Notes: generated by a model not told the origin, from the sequence alone. A DNA stretch of 64,000 bases from Streptomyces sp. CB02058 (GCF_001905505.1 NZ_LIPG01000001.1:1364001-1428000); one strand, 5' to 3'. Positions 18,301 through 26,612 are shown, counted from the stretch's first letter. Translations and numbers: made by a program.

Positions 18301-19093
18301 TACTCCGCCCGCGACGGCACCCCGCCCCGGAGCCGCGCCCGCGCGCCCTGACAACGAAGGTCGGCGTCCCGGTCCCGGGACCACAGCCGCCCCGCTCGTC
18401 CAACGCGCCACAGCCGCCCCTGTCCCTCCGCGCACCGCAGCCGTCCCGGCCGTTCAGCCCTCCACGACCGTCCCGGCCGTTCAGCGCTCCACAGCCGTCC
18501 CGCTCGTCCAGCCCTCCACGACCGTCCCGGTCGTCCAGCGCTCCCGAACCGGCCCCGTCCCCGCCCCCGCACCGAGCGTCCCGTCCGTCCCCGTGCACGC
18601 GCCCGGCGTTCCGGGCCGGGGCGCCCGTACGCACTCGGCCGCGGCACCCGGCCTCCCCGGAGCTCCCCGCGCCCACCAGGCCCCGGATGCCCCGGCCGCC
18701 TCCGTGCCCCGGCCCGTCCGGAGCCCCGTCGTGGCCCTGGCGCCCGCCCGGCCCGCTCCGCCCGCCGCGCTCCCGGTGCAACGGGTGCCCTCCGTCCCGG
18801 CCTCGCAGCCCACCCCACCTCCCGCGCCCCCGATTCCGCCCCGGTCGCCCGCGCGGGTGACCGCACCGCCGCGCGCCACGCCCGTCGCCGGGCAAAGCGG
18901 CGGAGGCGGCGGCCAGAGCTCCGCGGAGAAGCCCGCGCCGTCCGTGACGAGCCAGTTCGCCCCGCGTGAGCTGAAGGAGGACCAGCTGGCGGAGCTGGTC
19001 CACCGGCTCATCGGGCCGATGACCCGTCTGCTCCGCACCGAGCTGCGGCTCGACCGCGAGCGGATCGGCAGGCTGCGCGACCCGCGCCACTGA
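15383..19093 (+). CDS. Giant Pro/Ala/Gly-rich disordered protein of the CIS cluster, repeated VQR(S) motifs
   Basis: The product has 1,236 residues. ATG 15383 overlaps the previous stop; a GTG one codon earlier is possible. Three parts are visible: a short N-terminal segment (MGMFDRLKGR; then LPPIRLATQ...SLTAWQNPSFSGTLSHAVLDD), about 1,050 residues of Pro/Ala/Gly/Ser low complexity with at least ten V-Q-R motifs, and a conserved charged helical tail (RELKEDQLAELVHRLIGPMT...RERIGRLRDP). No signal peptide or membrane helix is seen. Similar 'extensin-like' ORFs sit here in other Streptomyces CIS loci. It stands where a tape-measure or cargo scaffold might be, and no other tape-measure candidate exists in the cluster. 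That role is a hypothesis. Confidence 0.7.
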   Translation: MGMFDRLKGRGRPGDQRRERGAGGDGTTPGPAPRAPGAPAGEGAGAGGAGVPGRGQGWAGLPPIRLATQAPARQTVASAEFGGSLTAWQNPSFSGTLSHAVLDDAPTGLIKDTRSFTLGSGTAGPGESGLAPAAAVDHGHGDGEPGGTAASWQGPSVQRALGPRVAPVRPRQAPAPSALTRASAPGTGQRRVLPAVAPSRATPAPQAARAATPTSAPSPSAGPSPASASRTPLPPSSGTPAPAPGPSLPPAPAVRGPRPEGDQDGPRGGSARTEPPAPRQPGPPAAPKAAPRPDPAPPARTSSLPVQRRTAAPPAPRREPGVPGPAASAPRRRPLLGPPLPGPASVPAPPASRTAPAQGRPDGAGPAPRPSSQGPATPAVPPPGIPGGGVPSGRTGASGGGNGGLPSARPVPAARPAGTRATGPSGAGAAGTGTGTPGPLPAVRPRLGAPSSGPAGGRTSPAAAATPGRAPRVQRSPAAGGPSTGPVPAAPAPAQPVRPREAAADGGAPGVRPPTTTGAAPDSRPLSSGSPGAVTGASGAVPGPGSVQGRPVVPTRASTGAAGPGAGTTSASGPVRRTAAPGPSGSGAVPAPSGPATGPGPAVRPPVSRLGAPSAGPGPVAGPRAQAPSASTHPAPARRAVPPATGPAPASGAPAPGVPDRPLSGSDAGRSAPPTGPTPPMAAGAPGAAPSAAVPSVQRSALPPVPVRRQGAAPAALPVSPTRAAPVTGSVPAGGSGSGPGPAERGPVRAVANTASGSGRSGGVLPVQRSTPARPTIQAPARVPSPAAPFTAAPASGPAGAPAGPRPSGARSPAGNQAPAGAPAPAARPVPVAPLLGSSRPVTAAGFTPPPGGTGPVAPAVGNAPAAAPRRREATPVPGAAPVAVQRAAVPGAPALPGVRGAAPRPSPSPAPAPVARSAQAPAPVVRTAPAAVRLHRVRTAAPGAVPAAGGGAGARSHAVQRSAASSPPPAVRTPPATAPRPGAAPARPDNEGRRPGPGTTAAPLVQRATAAPVPPRTAAVPAVQPSTTVPAVQRSTAVPLVQPSTTVPVVQRSRTGPVPAPAPSVPSVPVHAPGVPGRGARTHSAAAPGLPGAPRAHQAPDAPAASVPRPVRSPVVALAPARPAPPAALPVQRVPSVPASQPTPPPAPPIPPRSPARVTAPPRATPVAGQSGGGGGQSSAEKPAPSVTSQFAPRELKEDQLAELVHRLIGPMTRLLRTELRLDRERIGRLRDPRH

Positions 19094-19178
19094 CCGCCCC
19101 GCGAAGAACGCCCGTACGTCCCAGACCGTCGCAACACCCGCCCCGACCGCACGTGGAACCGCAGGAAGGCCCCACCCG

Positions 19179-19616
19179 ATGCCTCAGGAACTCGACGCAG
19201 GCTCCACCATCTTCTTCAACCTCACCATCGACGGTGAGAGCCTGGGCAACTTCAACGGTTGCGAAGGGCTCTCCTCCCAGGTCGAGATCGAGCAGCGGCA
19301 GGAGGGCGGCAACAACGGATTCGTCTGGCAGCTGCCCTCCCGTGTCACCTTCTCCAACATCACGCTGACCCGGCCCCTCACCGAGGAGACCGCGAAGGTG
19401 GCGGAGTGGATCTCCTCCGTGACCACCGGGGTGACCCGGCCCACCGGGCAGATCGCCGCGCTGCGCGCGGACGGCTCGCTGGTCGCGCAGTGGGGGCTCA
19501 TCGACGTACTCCCCGTGAGCTGGCGCGGTCCCTCCTTCGACCCGGCGAGCCCCGCCGTGGCCACCGAGGTGCTGGAGATCGCCCATCACGGCTTCACGGA
19601 CGCGGGGGAGGCGTAG
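19179..19616 (+). CDS. cis1b: Second tube-family protein (Cis1b)
   Basis: The 145-residue phage tail-tube-fold protein reads MPQELDAGSTIFFNLTIDGE, 'LGNFNGCEGLSSQVEIEQRQ', 'VTFSNITLTRPLT'. It is clearly divergent from the tube gene at 14303 and lies beside the baseplate genes, as the Afp5-type tube initiator does. It therefore probably joins spike/baseplate and tube. It is preceded by an AGGAAGG ribosome-binding site and an 85-bp gap after the Pro-rich gene, the largest gap in this operon. Confidence 0.88.
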   Translation: MPQELDAGSTIFFNLTIDGESLGNFNGCEGLSSQVEIEQRQEGGNNGFVWQLPSRVTFSNITLTRPLTEETAKVAEWISSVTTGVTRPTGQIAALRADGSLVAQWGLIDVLPVSWRGPSFDPASPAVATEVLEIAHHGFTDAGEA

Positions 19617-19619
19617 CCG

Positions 19620-20342
19620 ATGAACCTCTCCAGCTTCGGCATCGGCGACAGCCTGGTGCGGGCGACGCTCGCGATCCACCAGCCGCCGATCGGCAGCAGC
19701 ACCAGCCCCGGCGCGCTGATGAAGACGTTCAACTTCGACTTCAACCCGTCCCAGCTGTCGCTGACCCGCAGGGCGCAGTGGAAGACCACGCCCACGGCCG
19801 CGGTGCGCGACGGCGCGGTCCCGGAGTTCATGGGGCCCGAGCCCCGGGAGATGTCGGTGGAGATCTTCCTCGACCGCTCCGACGACCCGGACAGCAACGA
19901 CGTGCGCAAGAAGGTCGAAGCCCTCTTCTCCTGCTGCGAGACGACGACCGCCAGCATCGCCGCGAACCAGCCGTCGACCCCCTGGGTGGTCTTCGAATGG
20001 GGTGCCTTCTCCACGGCCCGCTTCAACGCGTACGTGAGCTCGGTGGAGGCCCAGTACACCCTCTTCAACACCAACGGGATGCCCATCCGGGCCGTCTGCC
20101 AGGTGAACCTGCACGAGATCCCGAGCAGCACCCCCGGCCAGAACCCGACCTCCGGGGCGCTCACCACCCGCCGCGTGCACCGGGTGGTGGCCGGTGACTC
20201 GCTCCAGCTCCTCGCCTGGCGCGAGTACGGGGACGCCACCGTCTGGCGCACGATCGCCGAGGCCAACGACATCGACGACCCGAAGTCGCTGACGCCCGGT
20301 TCCGAACTCATGCTCCCCGCCGCCGAAGAGGTCGGCGCCTGA
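19620..20342 (+). CDS. cis7: LysM-containing baseplate/tube-adaptor protein (Cis7)
   Basis: The product has 240 residues. Residues about 30-175 show the CIS tube-adaptor pattern (FNFDFNPSQLSLTRRAQWK, 'FMGPEPREMSVEIFLD', 'PWVVFEWGAFSTARFNAYVSSVEAQYTLF'). Residues 187-235 form a LysM module (HRVVAGDSLQLLAWREYG, 'LTPGSELMLP'). In eCIS and phage T4 (gp53-like) such proteins join the spike to the baseplate. It begins 3 bp after the previous stop and overlaps the spike gene by one base. Confidence 0.88.
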   Translation: MNLSSFGIGDSLVRATLAIHQPPIGSSTSPGALMKTFNFDFNPSQLSLTRRAQWKTTPTAAVRDGAVPEFMGPEPREMSVEIFLDRSDDPDSNDVRKKVEALFSCCETTTASIAANQPSTPWVVFEWGAFSTARFNAYVSSVEAQYTLFNTNGMPIRAVCQVNLHEIPSSTPGQNPTSGALTTRRVHRVVAGDSLQLLAWREYGDATVWRTIAEANDIDDPKSLTPGSELMLPAAEEVGA

Positions 20343-22213
20343 TGCCCGACATAGGTTTCTCCAACATCCTCGCGGTGCAGATCGCCGGCACCAAGCTCAA
20401 GTCCCCGGAGAACACGAAGCTCGTGGCGGGCCGGGTCGACTTCGGCGCGGGGGTGCCCGGGGCGTTCCACCTCACCTTCCGTGACGACAAGAAGGACATC
20501 CTCGCCAAGCTGAACGTCGAGATCGGCGTGCCCGTGGTCATCTCGCCCATGTCCGACGGCAAGGGCACGCCGCTGATCACGGGCGAGGTCACCGCGCTGG
20601 AGACCGACTACGACCGCACCGGCACGTTCACCGTCATCCGTGGCTACGACAAGGGCCACCGCATGCTCCGCCAGCGCAGGGTCGCGGCCTACAAGAACAA
20701 GACCGCCACCGAGATCGCCGTCGAGCTCGCGCGCAAGAGCGGCATCCCGCTGGGGAAGACCCAGCGGACCAAGGGGCAGTACGAGTTCATCAGCCAGGCC
20801 AACGTCACGGACTGGGACTTCGTCCAGCGGCTCGCGGACGAGAACGAGATGGTGATGTCCATCAACTCCAAGGGCCGCTTCCAGTTCGTCAAGCGCCAAC
20901 TCGCCGCGACGGCTCCCCCGGAGAGCCTGCAGAGCGCACAGAGCGCGCTCCTCCTGAAGGGCGGCGAGGAGATCCTGCGCTGCCGTGCGGCGGTCACCTC
21001 GGCCGACCAGGTGACCACCGTCGAGGCGCGCGGCTGGAACGTCACCACCAAGCAGCCCCTGGTCTCCAAGGCGTTCGCCCGGACCAACACGGGCTTCGAC
21101 ATCGGCACCACACCGGCCGAGGTCTCCAAGACGTTCGGCAAGGCCGAACTCGTCGTCACGGACACGCCCTACGACAAGCTGGACGAGGTCAAGCACGCCG
21201 CCGACGCCGTGGCGGACGACGTGACCTCCTCCTTCGCCGAGGTGGAGATCACGGCACGCGGCAACACCGAACTGCGCCCCGGCGTCGCCGTCACCCTCAA
21301 GGACGTCGGCAAGCCGTTCCAGGGGAAGTACACCGTCACGGCCGCCCGCCACACCTTCGGGGACCAGGAGCACTACGAGACGTTCCTGAACGTCAGCGGG
21401 CGACAGTGGCGCTCCCTGTACGGGCTCACCTCCGGGGGCGGCGACGCCGGAGCGGCCGGGCTGCCGAGCGTCGCCAACGCCCTGGTCACCGACATCAAGG
21501 ACCCGCTGAGGCAGGGCAGGGTCAAGCTGAAGTTCCCGTGGCTGGACGACATGTACGTCAGCGACTGGACCCGCACCGTCCAGTTCGGCGGGACCAAGGG
21601 CGGCAGCATGATCTCCCCGGACGTCGACGACGAGGTGCTGGTGGCCTTCGACCGGGGCGCCCTGGACCACCCGTACGTCATCGGCGGCCTCTACAACGGC
21701 GTGGACAAGCCCGACCCCGTCGACGTGCCCGTGTACGACCCGACGCGCGGCAAGGTCACCCGGCGCACCCTGTCCGACCGCAGCAACAACCGTCTCGACC
21801 TGCTCGACCAGAGCGTCGGCCTCAAGCGCGGGGTGCGCCTCTCCACCGGCGACAACCGGCTCACCATCAATCTGGACCGGACGAAGACCGAGATCGTCGT
21901 GGACAGCAAGGGAAAGGTCTCCATCCGGGGGACCGGCGCCGTGGCCGTCAACGCGGGCGGCAACCTCTCGCTCAACGCCGTGGGTTCCATGACGATCCGC
22001 AGCGGCGGACCCATGAACATCAACGCCAGCGCCCTGTCGGTGCAGGCAGGGGTGACGTCCGTGAACGCGAGCGCGCTGAGCGTGTCGGCCGGTGCCGCCA
22101 TGACGCTGACCGCAGGACTGGCCCTGAAGATCAACTCGGGCGTGGAGATCGGCCTGAACGCCCCCCTGGTCCTGTCCAAGATGAAGCCGGTGCTGACGGT
22201 GGGAGGCATCTGA
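20342..22213 (+). CDS. cis8: VgrG-like spike protein (Cis8)
   Basis: This 623-residue protein has the gp27/gp5 (VgrG) architecture. An N-terminal phage_GPD-like part (to about 350) is followed by an OB-fold segment near 375-465 (LPSVANALVTDIKDPLRQGR...VKLKFPWLDD...SPDVDDEVLVAFDRGALDHP). The C-terminal repetitive beta-helix ends in Asn/Ala/Ser-rich repeats (NASALSVQAGVTSVNASALS). It forms the membrane-piercing spike trimer. No PAAR-tip gene follows, so the beta-helix may be the tip. ATG overlaps the preceding TGA. Confidence 0.93.
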   Translation: MPDIGFSNILAVQIAGTKLKSPENTKLVAGRVDFGAGVPGAFHLTFRDDKKDILAKLNVEIGVPVVISPMSDGKGTPLITGEVTALETDYDRTGTFTVIRGYDKGHRMLRQRRVAAYKNKTATEIAVELARKSGIPLGKTQRTKGQYEFISQANVTDWDFVQRLADENEMVMSINSKGRFQFVKRQLAATAPPESLQSAQSALLLKGGEEILRCRAAVTSADQVTTVEARGWNVTTKQPLVSKAFARTNTGFDIGTTPAEVSKTFGKAELVVTDTPYDKLDEVKHAADAVADDVTSSFAEVEITARGNTELRPGVAVTLKDVGKPFQGKYTVTAARHTFGDQEHYETFLNVSGRQWRSLYGLTSGGGDAGAAGLPSVANALVTDIKDPLRQGRVKLKFPWLDDMYVSDWTRTVQFGGTKGGSMISPDVDDEVLVAFDRGALDHPYVIGGLYNGVDKPDPVDVPVYDPTRGKVTRRTLSDRSNNRLDLLDQSVGLKRGVRLSTGDNRLTINLDRTKTEIVVDSKGKVSIRGTGAVAVNAGGNLSLNAVGSMTIRSGGPMNINASALSVQAGVTSVNASALSVSAGAAMTLTAGLALKINSGVEIGLNAPLVLSKMKPVLTVGGI

Positions 22214-22656
22214 TGGCCGAACAGTTCGTCGGCTCCGGATGGGCCTTCCCGCTGCGCATCAGCCCCACCGGCGGCATCGCGCTGGTCAGCGGGGAACGCG
22301 AGGTCGAGGAGGCCATCCGGCTCGTCCTCTCCACCGCGCCCGGTGAACGGCCGATGCGCCCCGAATTCGGCTGCGCCATCCACGACATGGTCTTCGCCCC
22401 CGTGAACGAGGCCACCGCAGGCCGCATCCAGCACGAGGTGCACAGCTGCCTGGACCGCTGGGAACCGCGCATCGAGGTGGACGACGTCGCGGTGACGGCC
22501 GGCGCGGAACAGGGCGTGCTCCTCATCGACGTCCGCTACTCGATCACGGGTACGAACAACCCGCGCAGTCTGGTCTTCCCGTTCTACGTGATCCCCTCCC
22601 ACGACGGGCCCGAGGGGTCCGGCACGCCCGACGAGCACTTTGGAAGCGACCGCTGA
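22213..22656 (+). CDS. cis9: gp25-like baseplate wedge protein (Cis9)
   Basis: The 147-residue protein belongs to the GPW/gp25 family: 'FPLRISPTGGIALVSGEREVEEAIRLVLSTAPGERPMRPEFGC' contains the family core, including the conserved 'GER.MRPEFGC' loop. It links baseplate wedges to the first sheath ring. ATG 22213 overlaps the spike stop and the stop overlaps the next ATG, so it is fully embedded in the coupled baseplate operon. Confidence 0.93.
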   Translation: MAEQFVGSGWAFPLRISPTGGIALVSGEREVEEAIRLVLSTAPGERPMRPEFGCAIHDMVFAPVNEATAGRIQHEVHSCLDRWEPRIEVDDVAVTAGAEQGVLLIDVRYSITGTNNPRSLVFPFYVIPSHDGPEGSGTPDEHFGSDR

Positions 22657-24614
22657 TGGCCCTGCCCTCCCCGAACCTCGACGACCGGCGCTTCCAGCAG
22701 TTCGTCGACGACGCCAAGCGCTACATCCAGCAGCGCGCCCCCGAGTGGACCGACCACAACGTCTCCGACCCGGGCGTGACCCTCGTCGAGACGGTCGCGC
22801 ACATGGCCGACCAGATCGTCTACCGGCTCAACCGGGTGCCGGAGAAGAACCACCTCGCGTTCCTGGACCTCATCGGGATCACGCTCTTCCCGCCCTCCGC
22901 GGCGCGCGCCGACGTCACCTTCTGGCTGTCGGCGCCGCAGCAGCAGCCCGTCGTCCTGGCGACGGGCACCGAGGTCGCCACCGTCCGCACCCAGACCGAG
23001 GACGCGGTGGTCTTCGCCACCGAGCGCGAACTCACCGTGATCCCGTGCGAGTTGTCGTACCTCGTGGTCCAGTCGGTCGACCAGGAAGCGGTCGACCGCA
23101 CCTCGGACCTCGCCGAGTCCAAGGACGTGAACTGCTTCACGGAGGCCCCGCGCCCCGGTGACCGCATGCTGTTCGGGCTCAGTGCCGCCGTACCGGAGTG
23201 CGTGGTCGTCCTGGAGCTCGACAGCCAGGTCGACGGCGTCGGCGTCGACCCCCGACAGCCGCCGCTCGTCTGGGAGGCGTGGACCGCCGACGGCTGGGCC
23301 GCCTGCGACGTCGACCGGGACACCACCGGTGGCCTCAACCGCCCCGGCGAGGTCGTGCTGCACGTCCCCGGCGGGCACGCCCTCTCCCGCACCGGGCGGC
23401 GCGAGGCGGGCTGGCTGCGCTGCCGGGTCACCGACCCGGAACAGGGTCAGCCCTTCTACACCACCTCGCCCACCATCCGCTCCGCCGAGGCGTTCACCAT
23501 CGGCGGCACCACCGGCGTCGTGCACGCCGAGACAGTGCGGGACGAGGCACTGGGGGAGGCCACCGGGCTCCCCGGACACCGGCTGCGGCTGGCCAACAGC
23601 CCCGTGGTCGGCGACGCGCAGCCGTTGCTCCTCCAGGTCGCCGAGCGCGACGGCTGGGTCGACTGGGAGACCGTCGGCCACTTCGCCGCCTCCGGCCCCG
23701 CCGACCGGCACATCACCCTGGACGCCACCACCGGCGAGATCGCCTTCGGCCCGTCCGTCCGAGAACAGGACGGCACCCTGCGCCAGTACGGGGCCGTGCC
23801 GCCCAAGGGCGCGCCCATCCGGGCCCGCCGCTACCGCACGGGCGGCGGAAAGGCCGGCAACGTCGCCAGGGGCGCCATCCAGGTGCTGCGCGACTCCGTG
23901 CCGTACGTCTCCGACGTCGTCAACCGGGAGGCCGCGCGCGGCGGCGTCGACGGGGAGACCGTCGAGGAGGCGAAGCGCAGGGCGCCCATCGCGCTGAGCG
24001 CGCAGGACCGCGCCGTCACCCTGCGGGACTACGAGGAGCTCGCGCGGCGCGCCGCGCCCGAGACCGCGCGCATCACCTGCCTCGCGGCCGACCCGGACGA
24101 GCACGGCGCGCACGCCGTACGGGTGCTGGTCGTCCCGCAGGCCGTCTCCGACCCGGGCGGCCGGCTGCGCTTCGAGCAGCTCGTCCCCGGGGACGCCCTG
24201 CTCGGGCGCATCACCCGGTACCTGGACGAGCGCCGCCTGATCGGCACCCGGCTGGCGGTCGGGCCGCCGTTCTACCAGGGCGTGACGGTCGTCGCGACGG
24301 TCCACGCCTTCCGGGGCGCCGACACCGACCGGGTCAGGCGGCAGGCGCACGACGCCCTGTACCGCCATCTCGACCCGCTGACCGGGGGCGCGCACGGCAC
24401 GGGCTGGCCCTTCGGCCGTCCCGTGCAGGCGGGCGAGGTGTTCGCCGTGCTGCAACGGGTCCCCGGCGTCGAGCTGGTGGACGAGGTGCTGCTGCACCCC
24501 GCCGACCCGCTCAGCGGCAAGCGCGGCGACCCCACGGAGCGCATCGATCTCGAAGCACCCGCGCTCGTCTTCTCGTTCGACCACCGCGTCCGGGTGATCG
24601 GGGACGCCTCGTGA
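22656..24614 (+). CDS. cis11: gpJ-like baseplate assembly protein (Cis11)
   Basis: The product has 652 residues. The opening MALPSPNLDDRRFQQFVDDAKRYIQQRAPEWTDHNVSDPGVTLVE is the hallmark of the eCIS 'putative baseplate assembly protein' (Afp11/gpJ) family. The C-terminal half contains 'ALSAQDRAVTLRDYEELARRAAPETARITCLA', the region shared with P2 gpJ. It builds the baseplate wedge with gp25 and the gpI-like protein. It overlaps its neighbours by 1 and 4 bp. Confidence 0.92.
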   Translation: MALPSPNLDDRRFQQFVDDAKRYIQQRAPEWTDHNVSDPGVTLVETVAHMADQIVYRLNRVPEKNHLAFLDLIGITLFPPSAARADVTFWLSAPQQQPVVLATGTEVATVRTQTEDAVVFATERELTVIPCELSYLVVQSVDQEAVDRTSDLAESKDVNCFTEAPRPGDRMLFGLSAAVPECVVVLELDSQVDGVGVDPRQPPLVWEAWTADGWAACDVDRDTTGGLNRPGEVVLHVPGGHALSRTGRREAGWLRCRVTDPEQGQPFYTTSPTIRSAEAFTIGGTTGVVHAETVRDEALGEATGLPGHRLRLANSPVVGDAQPLLLQVAERDGWVDWETVGHFAASGPADRHITLDATTGEIAFGPSVREQDGTLRQYGAVPPKGAPIRARRYRTGGGKAGNVARGAIQVLRDSVPYVSDVVNREAARGGVDGETVEEAKRRAPIALSAQDRAVTLRDYEELARRAAPETARITCLAADPDEHGAHAVRVLVVPQAVSDPGGRLRFEQLVPGDALLGRITRYLDERRLIGTRLAVGPPFYQGVTVVATVHAFRGADTDRVRRQAHDALYRHLDPLTGGAHGTGWPFGRPVQAGEVFAVLQRVPGVELVDEVLLHPADPLSGKRGDPTERIDLEAPALVFSFDHRVRVIGDAS

Positions 24615-25264
24615 CCACGAGCGGGAGCAGGCGGGGCTCCGTCGACGGACTCGGCTCCTCGGCACCGCTGGGCGTCATGCTCCCGGCGGTGTTCGCCGAC
24701 GACGATCTCGCCCAGCGCTTCGTCGCCGGTCTCGACGAGGTCCTCGCGCCGCTCCACAACGTGCTCGACTGCCTGGACGCCTACTTCACGCCGTCGCTCG
24801 CCCCCGCGGACTTCACCCGCTGGCTCGGCAGCTGGGTGGGCGCGGAGACCGAGGCGCCCGACACGGCCGGGGCCGAAGACGGCCCGGTCACGAAGGCCCT
24901 GCCCACCGCTTCGGCCGCCGCCCACCCGCAGGACACGCCGGAGACGGCCGCGCTGCGCGCCGCGGTGACCGCCGCCGTGCGACTGCACCGCATCCGCGGC
25001 ACCCGGCGCGGACTGTCCGAGGCGGTACGCCTCGCCTTCGGCGTGGAGCCGGAGATCACCGAGAGCGGCGCCGCCTCCTGGGACGCCAGGCCCCTGGGGC
25101 CGGTCCCCGGCGAGAGCCGCCCGCATCTGCACGTCACCCTGCGGCTGCCGGACCCCGGTCCCGCCGCCGAGCACCGGCTGGAGCGCCTCGTAGCGGCAGC
25201 CCGCCCCGCCCACATGCCTTACACGGTCCGAGTGACCACCGCCGAAAGGACTTCCGACAGGTGA
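24611..25264 (+). CDS. cis12: gpI-like tail/baseplate protein (Cis12)
   Basis: The product has 217 residues from GTG 24611, overlapping the gpJ-like stop by 4 bp. The motif 'LGVMLPAVFADDDLAQRFVAGLDEVLAPLHNVLDCLDAYF' with 'DFTRWLGSWVG' and 'TRRGLSEAVRLAFGVEPEI' is that of the phage-tail gpI / Afp12 group, the outer arm of the wedge. The conserved C-terminus ends near 'ARPAHMPYTVRVT'. It overlaps the following GTG by 4 bp. Confidence 0.88.
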   Translation: MTTSGSRRGSVDGLGSSAPLGVMLPAVFADDDLAQRFVAGLDEVLAPLHNVLDCLDAYFTPSLAPADFTRWLGSWVGAETEAPDTAGAEDGPVTKALPTASAAAHPQDTPETAALRAAVTAAVRLHRIRGTRRGLSEAVRLAFGVEPEITESGAASWDARPLGPVPGESRPHLHVTLRLPDPGPAAEHRLERLVAAARPAHMPYTVRVTTAERTSDR

Positions 25265-26502
25265 CCAGTCAGCAGGCTTCCTCCTCCACGCCACCCCCTT
25301 CAGGGGCCGCCGCGGACACAGGGGACCGGCCGCGTCACTGTGCCGAGTGCGGTACGCGGGCGACCCCGGGCCAGTCCTTCTGCGACGACTGCGGCGCGGT
25401 CCTGAGCTGGACCCCCGGCCCGGCCGCGAGCACGGAGCCCACGAGCGAGCCCGAACGCGCCCGCGAGCCCGAGCCCTCGCGTGAACCGGAACGCGAACCT
25501 GTGCGCGCCGACGCGCCGCCCTTCGTCCCCGAGGAGGACGACACCCTCCCCACGATCCCGGCGGCCACCGACGCACCCGCGCCCGCCCCCGCCACGGACG
25601 CCGACGCGAGCGCCCGGGCCAGGGCGCTGCTCGTGCCGGTCGCGGACCAGGGCCCCGCCGCACCGGAACCGGACGTCGCCCCGGTCCTCCCCGGCATGCC
25701 CGCCGCGGCACGTCCCCAGGTCCAGGCCCCCCGAGGCGAACCGGCCGACGAGACGGGCCCCCCGTGCCACTGGTGCGAGGTCGGCAACCGCCCCGACCGG
25801 CACTTCTGCCGACGCTGCGGCATGTCCCTCGACGAGCGCCCCGGCGTTCCGGAGGCCCGGCGCCCCTGGTGGCGGCGGCTGCGGGACTTCGGCAACGGCC
25901 CGGCGCCGTGGGCGGGCGACCGCCCGAGGCTGCGCCGGGGCATCGGCCGCGTCTTCACCTGGCTCGCGTACGGCCTCGCGCTCGGGCTGGTGATCTACGC
26001 GGCCTTCAACGTGAGTACGGCGTGGAACGCGGCCCGTGACCACTTCGCGAAGCGGGCGCAGATCAGCCCGGACTCCGCGGCGGCTTCCCGCTCCTTCGGC
26101 GGCCACCCGCCCAAGGTGCTCTTCGACAAGGTCAACAACAGCTGGTGGGGGCCCGGGGTCTCCGAGACGGCGGAGGGGGAGTGGGTCGAGGCACGCTTCC
26201 AGGAACCCACCCGTCTGCTGGACATCCTCATCACGTCCGGCATCTCCGCCAAGGCGTCCGACCTCTCCGAGGCCGCGCTGCCGCACCGCATGGACGCGGT
26301 CATCACCACGGCCGACGGGAAGAAGACCACCCGCCAGATCAAGCTCGACCAGATGAGCGGCCCCCAGCAGCGGAAGTTCCGGGCCCAGAACGTCGTCAGC
26401 GTGCGGTTCGTCATCCGCTCGGCGTTCAACACCGGCTCCGACAAGCAGGTCTCGATCGCGGAGATCGAGTTCTTCACCCGCGCCACCACCAGCGGCACCT
26501 GA
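25261..26502 (+). CDS. Zinc-ribbon, single-TM, discoidin-like C-terminal protein; CisA-like candidate
   Basis: This 413-residue protein starts at GTG 25261. Two zinc-ribbon-like knuckles are present (CAECGTRATPGQSFCDDCG near 22-40; CHWCEVGNRPDRHFCRRCG near 171-189), with a long acidic/Pro-rich disordered stretch between them. One membrane helix lies near 233-252 (VFTWLAYGLALGLVIYAAFN). A C-terminal beta-rich domain (about 270-410) resembles a discoidin/NPCBM-like carbohydrate-binding fold. The order implies a cytoplasmic N-terminus and an outside C-terminus. It is translationally coupled to the last baseplate gene, and the layout agrees with what I recall of CisA, the membrane partner of Streptomyces CIS. 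Identity should be verified by homology. Confidence 0.7.
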   Translation: MTSQQASSSTPPPSGAAADTGDRPRHCAECGTRATPGQSFCDDCGAVLSWTPGPAASTEPTSEPERAREPEPSREPEREPVRADAPPFVPEEDDTLPTIPAATDAPAPAPATDADASARARALLVPVADQGPAAPEPDVAPVLPGMPAAARPQVQAPRGEPADETGPPCHWCEVGNRPDRHFCRRCGMSLDERPGVPEARRPWWRRLRDFGNGPAPWAGDRPRLRRGIGRVFTWLAYGLALGLVIYAAFNVSTAWNAARDHFAKRAQISPDSAAASRSFGGHPPKVLFDKVNNSWWGPGVSETAEGEWVEARFQEPTRLLDILITSGISAKASDLSEAALPHRMDAVITTADGKKTTRQIKLDQMSGPQQRKFRAQNVVSVRFVIRSAFNTGSDKQVSIAEIEFFTRATTSGT

Positions 26503-26522
26503 GGCCCGCTCCGGGACTGACA

Positions 26523-26565
26523 GGCGGGGTGTCCGGAACGCGTGGAGCCTTCCGGACACCCCGCC
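26523..26565. terminator. Bidirectional terminator after the CIS operon
   Basis: A perfect 16-bp stem (26523-26538 with 26550-26565) with an 11-nt loop closes the injection-system operon and the convergent lipase gene. Confidence 0.85.
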
Positions 26566-26612
26566 TCACCCGAGGGGGCCGCGTCCCCGGACCGGGCCGG
26601 GCCCCCGGGGCG

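Noticed and set aside
15640..18900. Highly repetitive GC-rich DNA considered as a mobile or CRISPR-like repeat region
   Set aside because: The repetition follows codon-level Pro/Ala/Gly bias in a single 1,236-codon frame. There are no regular repeat-spacer units.
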